64,000 bases of DNA from NCBI GenBank assembly GCA_024363285.1, contig AP024710.1, positions 1,369,001 through 1,433,000 on the forward strand, written 5' to 3'. The translations under genes and the position numbers were made by a program. Positions 1 to 8,155 of the stretch are shown here, piece by piece. The notes beneath the pieces were generated by a model. That model had not been told where the DNA came from. It ran no database searches and saw only the letters and a list, made by a program, of their open reading frames with translations. Origin of the DNA: Leptolinea sp. HRD-7. GTDB lineage: Bacteria; Chloroflexota; Anaerolineae; Anaerolineales; Anaerolineaceae. How positions within the stretch are numbered: position 1 is the first letter of the stretch; every line of letters starts with the position of its first letter.

Positions 1-1
1 T

Positions 2-316
2 GCTCTGGCCCGCGAATCATTTGCTTCCTGTGGTGTTAATCACCAGATCACTCTCGTGGAAGGAGATGCCCGCGATTATCTGAGTGGTATCAAAAATATC
101 GCATTCTGCTTTCTTGACGCAGAAAAAGAAGTGTATGCCGATTGTTATGACCTGGTGATTCCCCGATTGGTTCCGGGAGGTTTGCTGGTGGCTGATAACG
201 CCATCAGCCATCAGGCTACACTTCAGCCGCTAGTTGACCAGGCTCTGGCGGATCCCCGGGTAGACGCGTTGGTCGTGCCCCTGGGAAATGGCGAACTTGT
301 CTGCCGGAAGATATAA
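2..316 (+). CDS. O-methyltransferase, 3' fragment (cut by window start)
   Basis: Only the last 104 codons are inside the window and the reading frame is open to the left edge. The fragment shows the second half of a class I SAM-dependent methyltransferase fold of the O-methyltransferase family 3 type: a strand-and-acid motif (VEGDARDYL), then [18 protein letters not shown], where FLDA corresponds to the metal/SAM-binding strand, and [12 protein letters not shown] before the C-terminal strands. Family members methylate catechol-like hydroxyls, but the substrate cannot be read from this part. It stands alone and ends in a shared terminator facing the hydrogenase operon. Confidence 0.7.
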   Translation, partial: ALARESFASCGVNHQITLVEGDARDYLSGIKNIAFCFLDAEKEVYADCYDLVIPRLVPGGLLVADNAISHQATLQPLVDQALADPRVDALVVPLGNGELVCRKI

Positions 317-326
317 AAACAAAAGA

Positions 327-358
327 CTCCGGATTTTGTCCGGAGCCTCTTGTATTTT
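327..358. terminator. Bidirectional intrinsic terminator between the methyltransferase and hydA
   Basis: CTCCGGA (327-333) and TCCGGAG (339-345) form a 7-bp stem with a TTTTG loop. T-rich sequence follows on the plus side and the minus-strand exit is also T-rich, so it can end both converging transcripts. Confidence 0.75.
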
Positions 359-373
359 TATTTCTACCAATAA

Positions 374-2098
374 TTAATCCCGGCCGTGAACGTGAAGCAG
401 TTCATGTGCCAGGTGACTGCCGGCTTCTCCCAGAAATTCCTGGTACAGTTTCTGGATGGACGGATTTTCGTGAGACTTGCGCACAGCCTGGTTGCGGTCA
501 ATATGGTACAGGCCGCTGATACGCTGCTCGATAACCTCGTCACGGTTGTGGGTGTATGGCTGTCCGCCGCCATTCACACAGCCGCTGGGGCAGGCCATGA
601 TCTCGATGATGTCATAGTGTTCTTCGCCTTTGACAATTTTCTCGAGGACCTTGCGGGCGTTACCCAATCCGGAAAGCGCCGCGACGCGCACGGTTCGTCC
701 GTTAATATCTACTGAGGCTTCGCGGATACCCTGGGTTCCGCGTACGGCCATGAAGTTGACATCGTCCAGCGTCTTTCCGGTAAATTTCTCATACACGGTG
801 CGCAGGGCGGCTTCGAGCACGCCGCCGGTGGCGCCAAAGATGACACCGGCGCCGGTGGATTCACCCAGCGGATCGTCGAAGGATTCTTCGGGCATGTATT
901 TCAGGTCAACCGCGCCTTCTTTCAACATCTTCGCCAGTTCGCGGGTGGTGATGGAGTAGTCCACATCCTGCAGGCCGTTGGATTTCTGATACGGAAGGTT
1001 AGCCTCGTATTTCTTGGCGATACAGGGCATCACGGAGACCACGACCACATCTTTGGGGTCCATGCCCATCTTCTTGGCGTAGTAGTTCTTAGCGATGGAG
1101 CCGGTCATCTGTTGGGGTGACTTGCAGGTGGATGGCATATATTTCAGGCTGGGGAAATGATAATCAATGAAGTTGATCCAGCCGGGGCAGCACGAGGTGA
1201 GGATGGGAAGGTTCTTATTTTCCTTCAACCGTGACATGATCTCGTTGGCTTCTTCAATCACGGTCAGGTCAGCGCCGAAGGTGGTGTCAAAGACGGCGTC
1301 AAACCCGAGGCGGCGCAGGCCGGCCACCATTTTGCCGGTGACGATCTGTCCGGGGTTCATACCGAACTCTTCGCCAATGGCCACACGCACCGCCGGGGCG
1401 ACCTGCACAATAACCTTTTTCGCGGGGTTAAACAGGGCATCCCAGACTTCAGAGATGTAACCCACACCGGTGAGGGCTGCCGTGGGGCACACGCTGACGC
1501 ATTGGCCGCAGTACACGCAGGGGGATTCGATGATGGGTTTCTTTTCAGCAGGAGCAACCACGGTGCTAAAGCCGCGGCCAAACGCGGTAAGCGCGCCAAC
1601 CGTCTGCACTTCATTGCACATCACTTCGCAGCGGCGGCACATGATACATTTTTCGGGGTCGCGTTTCAACGCGCCGCTGGATTTGTCGATTTCGTGATGG
1701 GCGCGTTCGCCGCGGTAGCGTTGGGTGTTGATGCCGAACTCCCAGGCCAGTGACTGCAGTTCGCAGTCAGTGGACTTGGCGCAGATCAGGCAGTCAAACG
1801 GATGGTTGGAGAGGATCAATTCCAGATTCTTGCGGCGGGCAGCGAGCACCCGTTTTGAATTTGTGGTGATCTTCATACCCTCGGCTACCGGAGTGGCGCA
1901 TGAAGGGGGCAGGTTGCGTCGGCCTTCCACTTCCACCACGCAGATACGGCAGGAAGCTACATTGTTCAGGAATCCGGCCTTTTCAAGGTGAAGGTAGCAG
2001 AGTGTGGGGATGCGGGTGTTGACGGTTTTCGCTGCTTCCAGAACAGTGGTCCCTTCGGGAACACTGACCTGTTGATTATCGATCGTTATGTTTACCAT
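374..2098 (-). CDS. hydA: [FeFe] hydrogenase catalytic subunit, group A, HydA of a bifurcating HydABC complex
   Basis: Catalytic subunit that reduces protons, or oxidises H2, at the H-cluster in the cytoplasm. The N-terminus carries a [2Fe-2S] ferredoxin domain (CYLHLEKAGF...CRIC...C), a His-Cys domain (HPFDCLICAKSTDCE) and two [4Fe-4S] sets (CIMCRRCEVMC and CVYCGQCVSVCP). The H-cluster motifs are all intact: TSCCPGW near residue 301, MPCIAKKYE near 357 and MACPSGCVNGGGQP near 501, followed by the small-subunit-like C-terminal domain. I take ATG 2098 (574 aa), with AAGGAG 10 nt upstream; GTG 2104 in the same frame is the alternative. It is the last gene of a six-gene operon, 19 nt after hydB. 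Such trimers couple NADH and reduced ferredoxin to H2 (known for the family); bifurcation here is inferred from gene order. Confidence 0.95.
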   Translation of the reverse strand: MVNITIDNQQVSVPEGTTVLEAAKTVNTRIPTLCYLHLEKAGFLNNVASCRICVVEVEGRRNLPPSCATPVAEGMKITTNSKRVLAARRKNLELILSNHPFDCLICAKSTDCELQSLAWEFGINTQRYRGERAHHEIDKSSGALKRDPEKCIMCRRCEVMCNEVQTVGALTAFGRGFSTVVAPAEKKPIIESPCVYCGQCVSVCPTAALTGVGYISEVWDALFNPAKKVIVQVAPAVRVAIGEEFGMNPGQIVTGKMVAGLRRLGFDAVFDTTFGADLTVIEEANEIMSRLKENKNLPILTSCCPGWINFIDYHFPSLKYMPSTCKSPQQMTGSIAKNYYAKKMGMDPKDVVVVSVMPCIAKKYEANLPYQKSNGLQDVDYSITTRELAKMLKEGAVDLKYMPEESFDDPLGESTGAGVIFGATGGVLEAALRTVYEKFTGKTLDDVNFMAVRGTQGIREASVDINGRTVRVAALSGLGNARKVLEKIVKGEEHYDIIEIMACPSGCVNGGGQPYTHNRDEVIEQRISGLYHIDRNQAVRKSHENPSIQKLYQEFLGEAGSHLAHELLHVHGRD

Positions 2099-2117
2099 TT
2101 GCACTGTACTCCTTACC

Positions 2118-3995
2118 TTAATTCCGTGTAATAGCGCCGAAGCGGCATTTCGTCATACAGGCACCGCACTTGATACATTTGGACTGGTCAATAACATGCG
2201 GCTGTTTGGCGCTGCCGGTAATACAACTCACCGGGCAGTTGCGGGCGCAGGCGGTACAACCGATACATTTATCGGGGATGATCTCGTATTTCAACAATTT
2301 CTGGCAGACGCCGGCGGGGCAGCGTTTTTCTTTCACATGGGCTTCGTATTCGTCCCAGAAATATTTCATGGTGCTGATCACCGGGTTCGGGGCGGTTTGT
2401 CCCAGACCGCAAAGTGAAGTATCCATGATGGTTTGGGAAAGGTCTTTCAGCTCGCGCAGGTCGGCTTCGGTGCCGCGGCCTTCGGTGATATCGGTGAGGA
2501 TCTCGAGCATGCGTTTGTTGCCAATGCGGCAGGGGGCGCAGCGGCCGCATGACTCTTCCACGGTGAATTCGAGGTAGAAACGGGCGATGTTGACCATGCA
2601 GTCGTGATCGTTCAGTACGATCATACCGCCGGAGCCCATCATGGAGCCAATGGACATCAGGGATTCATAGTCAATCGCGGTATCCAGGAATTGAGCCGGG
2701 ATACATCCGCCGGAAGGGCCGCCGGTCTGGGCGGCTTTGAACTGAGCGCCATCACGGATGCCGCCGCCGATATCGTAGATGATCTCGCGCAGCTTAGTAC
2801 CCATAGGCACTTCCACCAGTCCGACGTTGTTAACCTTGCCGGCCAGAGCGAAGACTTTGGTTCCTTTGGATGTGGCAGAACCGAGTTCGGCAAATTTCTC
2901 CGCGCCTTCCTGGAAGATCAGCGGAATGTTGGCCAGAGTTTCCACATTGTTGACAATGGTGGGTTTTTCCCAAAGGCCGGCTTGCGCAGGGAAGGGCGGT
3001 TTATTGCGGGGTTCGCCGCGGCCGCCTTCAATGGAGTGGATCAGGGCTGTCTCTTCACCGCAGACGAACGCGCCGGCGCCGAGACGGATATCGATGTCAA
3101 AACTGAAGTCAGTACCAAGGATGTTCTTTCCGAGCAGGCCGTATTCGCGAGCCTGGCTGAGGGCGATTTTCAAGCGGTTGACAGCCAACGGGTATTCCGC
3201 GCGAATGTACACATAACCCTGGCTGGCTCCAATGGCATACCCGGCAAGGGCCATACCTTCGATCACGCTGTGGGCGTCGCCTTCCATGACAGAGCGGTCC
3301 ATGAACGCGCCGGGGTCGCCTTCATCCGCGTTGCAGATAACAAACTTCTCATCGGATTCGTAGAATCGGGCGAATTCCCATTTTTTGCCAGTGGGAAAAC
3401 CGGCGCCGCCGCGTCCGCGCAGACCGGAGCGTTTTACTTCATCAATTACCTGGGCAGGGGTCATCTGGGTAAGGGCTTTACCCAATGCCTGGTAACCGGA
3501 ATTGGCGATGTATTCTTCAATTTTTTCCGGATTGATCAGGCCGCAATTGCGCAGGGCAACGCGTTTTTGCAATTTGTAGAAAGGAATCTCGTCAGAGGTC
3601 GAAATTTTTTCTTTTTTGGCTGGATCTTCGTAGAGTAAGCGGGAGACCAGCTTGCCAGATTTCAGGTGCTGTTCCACGATTTCGGGAACATCAGCCGGAG
3701 TCACCTGCACATAGAAGGTGTTTTCCGGGAATATTTTGACGATCGGACCTTTTTCGCAGAAGCCGAAACAGCCAGCGATGGAGACGTCTACAGATTCTTG
3801 CAGCTTATTTTCCGCGATCAACCGTTCAAATTCAGAAAGAATGACGGTGCTTTCGGAAGACTGGCATCCGGTTCCGCCGCAGATCAACACGGTGCGGGTG
3901 GTAACTGAAGTCTTACCATCTTTCCGGGAATGAAGCAGGGGCTGGTATTTCTTGTAGGCTTCCTGCAATTTCTCAAAAGAATCGATCTTAGGCAT
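2118..3995 (-). CDS. hydB: NuoF-like NAD(H)/FMN subunit HydB of the [FeFe] hydrogenase
   Basis: Flavin- and NAD(H)-binding subunit of the hydrogenase. Order of parts: a thioredoxin-like [2Fe-2S] domain (CGGTGC...CFGFCEKGP, residues about 40-90), the NuoF core with the FMN/NADH signatures GRGGAGFPTGKKWEFA and CNADEGDPGAFMDR, the [4Fe-4S] motif ESCGRCAPCRIG, and a C-terminal 2x[4Fe-4S] ferredoxin (CIGCTACARNCP...CIKCGACMTKCRFGA). Length 625 aa is normal for HydB. The start at 3995 is chosen because AGGAGGAGG lies 7 nt upstream and the ATG overlaps the hydC stop by 8 nt; an upstream in-frame codon at 4016 would lie in front of that Shine-Dalgarno. It is the site where NADH electrons would enter for bifurcation. 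Confidence 0.95.
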   Translation of the reverse strand: MPKIDSFEKLQEAYKKYQPLLHSRKDGKTSVTTRTVLICGGTGCQSSESTVILSEFERLIAENKLQESVDVSIAGCFGFCEKGPIVKIFPENTFYVQVTPADVPEIVEQHLKSGKLVSRLLYEDPAKKEKISTSDEIPFYKLQKRVALRNCGLINPEKIEEYIANSGYQALGKALTQMTPAQVIDEVKRSGLRGRGGAGFPTGKKWEFARFYESDEKFVICNADEGDPGAFMDRSVMEGDAHSVIEGMALAGYAIGASQGYVYIRAEYPLAVNRLKIALSQAREYGLLGKNILGTDFSFDIDIRLGAGAFVCGEETALIHSIEGGRGEPRNKPPFPAQAGLWEKPTIVNNVETLANIPLIFQEGAEKFAELGSATSKGTKVFALAGKVNNVGLVEVPMGTKLREIIYDIGGGIRDGAQFKAAQTGGPSGGCIPAQFLDTAIDYESLMSIGSMMGSGGMIVLNDHDCMVNIARFYLEFTVEESCGRCAPCRIGNKRMLEILTDITEGRGTEADLRELKDLSQTIMDTSLCGLGQTAPNPVISTMKYFWDEYEAHVKEKRCPAGVCQKLLKYEIIPDKCIGCTACARNCPVSCITGSAKQPHVIDQSKCIKCGACMTKCRFGAITRN

Positions 3996-4542
3996 TGACG
4001 GCCTCCTCCTCAACACTGTGCTCCACGAGGTAATCTTCCAAAACTTCGCGGACCTTACCGGCTTTCATCTTCCCGTAAACCTTTTGATTAATAGTGACAA
4101 CCGGCGCGAGGCCGCAGGCGCCCACGCAGCGAAGGCTTTCAATGGAGAATTTTCCGTCTTCACTCACCTGACCGGATTTAATACCCAGCACAGATTCAAA
4201 TTCCTGCAGCACTTTATCTGCTCCGTTAACATAGCAGGCAGTGCCCAGACAGATACTGATCTGGATCTTCCCCTTGGGCGTAGTGGTGAAGTAGTTATAG
4301 AAGCTGACGACACCGGATACATCCGCCTGGGGAATACCGTACTTCCTGGCAATATGCATCTGCACCACGTCGGGAAGATAACCGAACAGGTTCTGCGCAT
4401 AATGCAGCGTCTGGATCAGAGTGTCTTTTCGGCGTGGACTTTCAACATCGATATGCAGAGCATCGATGTATTCGTCCAATTGCTTGAAAGACGGGTGCCC
4501 TGTCAGGTCACAACAGGGTGTTTTTTGCACAACGTCACTCAT
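3988..4542 (-). CDS. hydC: NuoE-like thioredoxin-fold [2Fe-2S] subunit HydC
   Basis: Small electron-transfer subunit, 184 aa, with the NuoE four-cysteine pattern: CLGTACYVNG (two Cys) and CVGACGLAP (two Cys) binding one [2Fe-2S] cluster. An N-terminal helical region (LHYAQNLFGYLPDVVQMHIA) matches the NuoE HTH-like bundle. Start at ATG 4542 (MSDVVQK) has GGAGGAG just upstream; a start at 4569 would ignore it. The ATG lies 13 nt after the stop of the ABC ATPase gene, so hydC, hydB and hydA are cotranscribed with the transporter genes upstream. Its C-terminus overlaps hydB, suggesting translational coupling. Confidence 0.94.
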   Translation of the reverse strand: MSDVVQKTPCCDLTGHPSFKQLDEYIDALHIDVESPRRKDTLIQTLHYAQNLFGYLPDVVQMHIARKYGIPQADVSGVVSFYNYFTTTPKGKIQISICLGTACYVNGADKVLQEFESVLGIKSGQVSEDGKFSIESLRCVGACGLAPVVTINQKVYGKMKAGKVREVLEDYLVEHSVEEEAVNA

Positions 4543-4555
4543 AGGAGCTCCTCCA

Positions 4556-5302
4556 TTAAGAATTTTCATTTAATAAATTCTTCTCAGACAAGACGGCAGA
4601 CGATGAATTTGGTTCAACGTCCGGCAGGTCAAAACCTGAGAACCGGAACTGCTGAAATTTCGCATCATGGGTGTTCACACAGGCATATCTGCCCAGAATA
4701 GCTGTAGGGAAAAATAACATTTGCTGCGCCAGTTGTTGAACTTCTTCCGGGTCATGGGTAACCAGTAAAACGGTGAGATTCGGATAAGTTTTCAACAAAT
4801 GCTCAATAATGATTTTTTTTGCTTCCCGGCCGATGGACTGGAATGGTTCGTCCATCATGATGAAGCATGGGTTTTGTAATAAACCACGGATCAGGGAAAC
4901 TTTCTGTTTCATTCCACCCGAAAGCTGATAGGGGTAGTGTTTCTTGAATTCTTTCAACCCGCAAACTGACAGCCAGGAATTAAATGATTGAAGGGTTTCC
5001 ATGGTGACAGCCCTGTCACGTAATTTGAATGGCAGGAGGATGTTTTCCTCCACCGTCATATAGGGAAACAGTCGCGGTTCCTGAAAGAGCACTACCGGAT
5101 GTTCCACATTAACACGTACTGTGCCGGTATCAGGTTTCTGCAATCCGGCGAGGATCTGGATGAGCGTGGTCTTACCGGCACCGGAGGGGGCAAATACGGC
5201 AGTTCGCCCTCCGGCAGGGATAGCGAACGTGAGATCATCGATCACAGGTTGTGATTCGAAGCTTTTACTGAGGTGAGAAACAGAAACCATATCCGCCATC
5301 AT
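4556..5302 (-). CDS. ABC transporter ATPase, SsuB/TauB type
   Basis: ATP-hydrolysing subunit of a nitrate/sulfonate/thiamine-precursor-type importer. Walker A is APSGAGKTT, the Q-loop region is VVLFQEPRLFPYMTV, the signature is YQLSGGMKQKVSLIRGL, and Walker B is CFIMMDEPFQSI; here the usual aspartate after DEPF is replaced by Q (DEPFQS rather than DEPFSA). The H-loop is LLVTHDPEEV. At 248 aa it has the usual length plus a short C-terminal tail. It begins 3 nt after the permease stop and ends 13 nt before hydC, which places an importer and the hydrogenase in one transcription unit. The substrate is not known from sequence. Confidence 0.88.
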   Translation of the reverse strand: MMADMVSVSHLSKSFESQPVIDDLTFAIPAGGRTAVFAPSGAGKTTLIQILAGLQKPDTGTVRVNVEHPVVLFQEPRLFPYMTVEENILLPFKLRDRAVTMETLQSFNSWLSVCGLKEFKKHYPYQLSGGMKQKVSLIRGLLQNPCFIMMDEPFQSIGREAKKIIIEHLLKTYPNLTVLLVTHDPEEVQQLAQQMLFFPTAILGRYACVNTHDAKFQQFRFSGFDLPDVEPNSSSAVLSEKNLLNENS

Positions 5303-5305
5303 GGA

Positions 5306-6067
5306 CTAATTCGCGTAAAAGAACTTCTTCAAAAGAGTTCGGGAGAGCAGGGTGAGGCAACCCTGGTACACCAGAGTGACAACCAGCAACAGGGCAAGAT
5401 AAAAGAACACCTCTTTCATGTTGAAGTAAATACGGGCAACGTTCAGCAGATACCCCAGTCCATCCTGTGAGCCGATGAACTCACCCATCAGCACCACTTT
5501 GATGGCCAAGCCAAGTCCCAGACTGAGGTTGCTGAGCAGTGTGGGGACCAGCGCTGGCAGGTAGATATAGCGTAGAAAATGTGCCCGGCGGGCGCCCATG
5601 GAAACCAGATATTGCTCCAGTGACGGATCGCGCCGGGAGAGGTTGTTGACCGTGTTGATGGTCACAGAAGGCAGGGTCATGCAGATGACCAGCATAATGG
5701 GGGTGAGGCTGCCTATGCCGAACACCAGCAGGAAGATCACTCCCAGGATCATTCCCGGTAAAATGTTGGCGGCAGACATCAGCGCGTTGACCGGAGCCTC
5801 CCATTTTTTGGAAAAAGCTGCCATGCCAATGAATGAGCCAAGGATAAAGGAAACACCAAACCCGAGGAAGACGCGCCAGGCCGTGACAGCCAGATGATGC
5901 GTGAATCCTTCGGGCAGGAATCCAGGGAAGGCGTACGCTACTGCCAGCGGTGAGGGGATGATGTAGACCGGGTAAAAAGCCGACACCAATCCCCAGACAC
6001 CGATAAACAGCAGGAACGCTATTCCTTCATTTCGCAGGGATGTAATAAAAGTCTTTGTATTTGTCAT
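5306..6067 (-). CDS. ABC transporter permease, SsuC/TauC type
   Basis: Integral membrane permease with about six hydrophobic segments (for example AFLLFIGVWGLVSAFYPVYI and VFLGFGVSFILGSFIGMAAF) and the EAA-like loop around EQYLVSMGARRAHFLRYIYLPAL, which contacts the ATPase. 253 aa is typical of the family. The assigned start overlaps the end of the binding-protein gene by 41 nt; no in-frame ATG lies closer to the first membrane segment, so the overlap may be real or a weak start codon may be used. The neighbours are the binding protein before and the ATPase after. The imported molecule is undetermined; sulfonates, nitrate, riboflavin and thiamine precursors all occur in this superfamily. Confidence 0.88.
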   Translation of the reverse strand: MTNTKTFITSLRNEGIAFLLFIGVWGLVSAFYPVYIIPSPLAVAYAFPGFLPEGFTHHLAVTAWRVFLGFGVSFILGSFIGMAAFSKKWEAPVNALMSAANILPGMILGVIFLLVFGIGSLTPIMLVICMTLPSVTINTVNNLSRRDPSLEQYLVSMGARRAHFLRYIYLPALVPTLLSNLSLGLGLAIKVVLMGEFIGSQDGLGYLLNVARIYFNMKEVFFYLALLLVVTLVYQGCLTLLSRTLLKKFFYAN

Positions 6068-7034
6068 TCAGCGGTTTTCCGATCAGTTCGTAATACCCTG
6101 AAACACTGTGCTTCATCTCTTCACCGATCAAAACCGAATAGTGCATCCGGTTGACGGCTTTTACCAAAATCTTCTCCGGTTGTTTGAACCTGTCTTTTAC
6201 GCGAGAAACAGCTTCTTCCGGGGATTCTTCAGTCAATTTCACAGCATCGGCCAGCGCGGTATTGAACGCTGCCAGGTCTTCTGTGTGGGTTTCAGCCCAT
6301 TCGCGTTTGACGAATGCCGCTACCTGTGGGTAACCATCTGTCTGGCCGGTGGCTTCGTTCCAGGACTTGTAGAGGTCCAGCGACACGTTCAGGCCGGGCT
6401 GCCCTTCTACCAGGGAAACGAACGGTTCCGGCAGCACAACGGCTTTGGCTTTGCCCTGTTTGAGCAGAGCCACGGAAGCATCGAACGGGGAGTACACCGG
6501 TTTGAGGTCTTCACCCCATTTGAGGCCTTCTTTGCCAGCCAGGAATGATGTGGCTTCTTCAATCGGAGAACCCTGGAAGGGAATATAGATTTCCTGACCT
6601 TTCAGGGCAGAGAAGTTATCCACTTTTTCGCCATTCGTCACCAGAAAGGACATACCGGTGACATAGGTGTTGATGATCTGCACGGGAGCTTCATTGCGGT
6701 ACAGGTCAACGCCAACGGACAGGCCGTTCACCAGGATGTCGATGTCACCGCGCAGGAAGGCTGTGTTGGCCTGTGAGTTGTTCTCAATGACCTGCACTTC
6801 GGCACCGTCAATTTTGGAAGCGGCGATCAGCAGCGGAATGGACGATGGAGTAGCCGGACCGGCGATCACCAACCGGGCGGTGCGCGCCGGAGCGGCCTGG
6901 GTAGCGGCTTCGGTGGGGACAACTGTGGGGGCAATTGTGGTCTGCGCGGCAGAACAGCCGGTAACGGTCAACGCGGCGGACAATACCGCGAAAGAGACAA
7001 ATTTGTTCAAAAATGTGTGGAAGAAACTAGACAT
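6027..7034 (-). CDS. ABC transporter substrate-binding lipoprotein, NMT1/SsuA-like
   Basis: Periplasmic or cell-surface solute-binding protein of the NMT1/THI5/SsuA superfamily, 335 aa. The N-terminus is a lipoprotein signal (hydrophobic run FVSFAVLSAALTVTGC, lipidated Cys at residue 27) followed by a Thr/Ala/Pro-rich linker. The mature domain begins LVIAGPATPSSIPLLIAAS and shows the family's two-lobe pattern (RGDIDILVNGLSVGVDLY; GQEIYIPFQGSPIEE; GKAKAVVLPEPFVSL). AGGAAA precedes the ATG. It is the first gene of the transporter-hydABC operon, so the Rex-like operator upstream would control all six genes. RibY, the flavin-binding protein known in Chloroflexota, belongs to the same superfamily; a flavin ligand would suit a flavoenzyme operon but is only a hypothesis. 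Confidence 0.87.
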   Translation of the reverse strand: MSSFFHTFLNKFVSFAVLSAALTVTGCSAAQTTIAPTVVPTEAATQAAPARTARLVIAGPATPSSIPLLIAASKIDGAEVQVIENNSQANTAFLRGDIDILVNGLSVGVDLYRNEAPVQIINTYVTGMSFLVTNGEKVDNFSALKGQEIYIPFQGSPIEEATSFLAGKEGLKWGEDLKPVYSPFDASVALLKQGKAKAVVLPEPFVSLVEGQPGLNVSLDLYKSWNEATGQTDGYPQVAAFVKREWAETHTEDLAAFNTALADAVKLTEESPEEAVSRVKDRFKQPEKILVKAVNRMHYSVLIGEEMKHSVSGYYELIGKPLNDKYKDFYYIPAK

Positions 7035-7089
7035 ATTTTCCTGCTCAACTTTCGTCCAATCGGATTATCTGCTGCAAGGCCCGCAGATC

Positions 7090-7107
7090 TTGTGAAAAAC
7101 ATCACGA
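7090..7107 (-). promoter_or_regulatory. Rex-like operator at the start of the transporter-hydABC operon
   Basis: TTGTGA-N6-TCACGA (7090-7107) is an 18-bp inverted repeat with one mismatch to the TTGTGA-N6-TCACAA type recognised by the NADH-sensing repressor Rex. It lies just downstream of a minus-strand TATAAT, covering the predicted +1, which is the position of a repressor. The core TGTGA-N6-TCAC also fits CRP/FNR proteins, but an activator would be expected upstream of the promoter. Confidence 0.5.
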
Positions 7108-7112
7108 TCAGG

Positions 7113-7118
7113 ATTATA
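7113..7118 (-). promoter_or_regulatory. -10 element of the transporter-hydABC promoter
   Basis: A perfect TATAAT reads on the minus strand, about 80 nt before the first start codon. No convincing -35 hexamer is found 16-18 nt upstream (AGAGAA is there), so the promoter may be weak or factor-assisted. Confidence 0.45.
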
Positions 7119-7536
7119 GTGTGAAAGTAGACAAATTCTCTCCACGTTAGTAAATTTCAATAAAAAAGATGATTTTTAATGGTCACAAATATTTATCCGG
7201 TATCAGCGCATTGGTGGTTGATTTTTGTTTTAATTTCATTTTGACCGGAGCTTGATTCAGGCATACTTCATAAGCCTGCCGGGCAGGTTATTCAACGGAT
7301 GCGCCACCTTTCATAGGAGAGGCTGGCCAAATTTCTCTGAAATTAATTAACTTGAGAGAGGTGAAAAAACAGCGTTGTTTTTCGGTTTTGGCAGGAATTC
7401 GGGGTGAAAACCTGGAATGAGTGATGAGTTGAAAGGCGGGAAGAAGGCTAAAACTGCCATTACGTCCGGTCTTTAATTTGTAACATATTGATCGGGCCGG
7501 TACAAATAAAAAATGTATATAAAGCCCGGTAATCTG
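7119..7536. other. Divergent intergenic region without a gene
   Basis: About 420 nt separate the hydrogenase operon promoter from the marR promoter. I see no coding frame with convincing codon use. It contains a short palindrome, CCTGCC/GGCAGG around 7275-7290, and A/T-rich stretches. No known riboswitch signature was recognised. Confidence 0.4.
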
Positions 7537-7565
7537 TTGACATATAGTTTATATATATGTACAAT
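7537..7565 (+). promoter_or_regulatory. Promoter and probable operator of the marR-type gene
   Basis: TTGACA (7537-7542), a 17-nt spacer and TACAAT (7560-7565) form a near-consensus sigma70 promoter. The spacer is filled by an inverted repeat ACATATA (7540-7546) / TATATGT (7554-7560), a likely site for autorepression by the MarR protein encoded directly downstream. Confidence 0.6.
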
Positions 7566-7594
7566 TTATATCACTTAACAATATGGAGAAACCC

Positions 7595-8041
7595 ATGCTG
7601 GCTGAAATCTCGAATGAATTAAAGACCCTGTTTTCCATAACTCTCAAACAGTCGATGGATAATTTCCAAAAATACCTGCAACAAAATGATGTCACCCCTA
7701 CCCAGATGAATATGATGATCCATCTGTACTATATGGGTTCCTGTGAGATCACCCGCATGTCGGGATTGATGGAGACAAACAAGAGCGCGGTCAGCCAACT
7801 GGTTGACCGTATGGTTAACCAGGGATTACTGGAACGAACGGAAGTACCCGGTGACCGTCGTTTGCGCGAATTACATCTGACAGACTATGGAAAGAAACTG
7901 GTTGAGGGCGGACTCAGAGCACGCCAGGAATGGTTTGAGGTGGTTTGCGCCAGCCAGCCGGTGGAACGGCAGAAGGAAATCTATCAGGCACTTTGTCTGT
8001 TTAACCGGATTTTTTCCACCGGTGCGATTGAAAGCCGGTAG
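7595..8041 (+). CDS. MarR-family transcriptional regulator
   Basis: 148-aa winged-helix regulator: an N-terminal dimerisation helix, the HTH (THQ-type position TQMNMMIHLYYMG, then ITRMSGLMETNKSAVSQLVDRMVNQGLLER) and the wing with the conserved DRR(L)RELHLTDYGKKL. The start at ATG 7595 is preferred over ATG 7583 because GGAG lies 7 nt before it. The promoter contains a palindrome between -35 and -10, pointing to autoregulation. Downstream genes in the same direction (an NmrA-like SDR, a DUF1295 membrane protein and a membrane protein) are candidates for its regulon, but the 114-nt gap to the next start leaves that open. The ligand is unknown. Confidence 0.88.
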   Translation: MLAEISNELKTLFSITLKQSMDNFQKYLQQNDVTPTQMNMMIHLYYMGSCEITRMSGLMETNKSAVSQLVDRMVNQGLLERTEVPGDRRLRELHLTDYGKKLVEGGLRARQEWFEVVCASQPVERQKEIYQALCLFNRIFSTGAIESR

Positions 8042-8155
8042 AGATGCAATTCAACTTGATTAGTTCATCCCGGTGACCATGGGATGTTCTTCAATGATTC
8101 AAAAATCAGGAAAGGATAATGCGTTTTCTCGATAGGAAAACACTGGTACAAGAAA

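Noticed and set aside
2604..3638. 344-codon open frame on the plus strand across hydB
   Set aside because: It runs antisense to a gene with complete NuoF and ferredoxin motifs; there is no ribosome site and no family pattern. It is a shadow frame caused by codon bias.
7090..7107. CRP/FNR activator site
   Set aside because: The TGTGA-N6-TCAC core matches, but the site overlaps the predicted start of transcription, whereas an activator would be expected upstream of the promoter. Kept only as an alternative reading of the Rex-like site.
7275..7290. CCTGCC/GGCAGG palindrome in the hydrogenase-marR intergenic region
   Set aside because: It is only 6 bp per arm with almost no loop and no T-run, and is too short to call an operator, terminator or REP unit.
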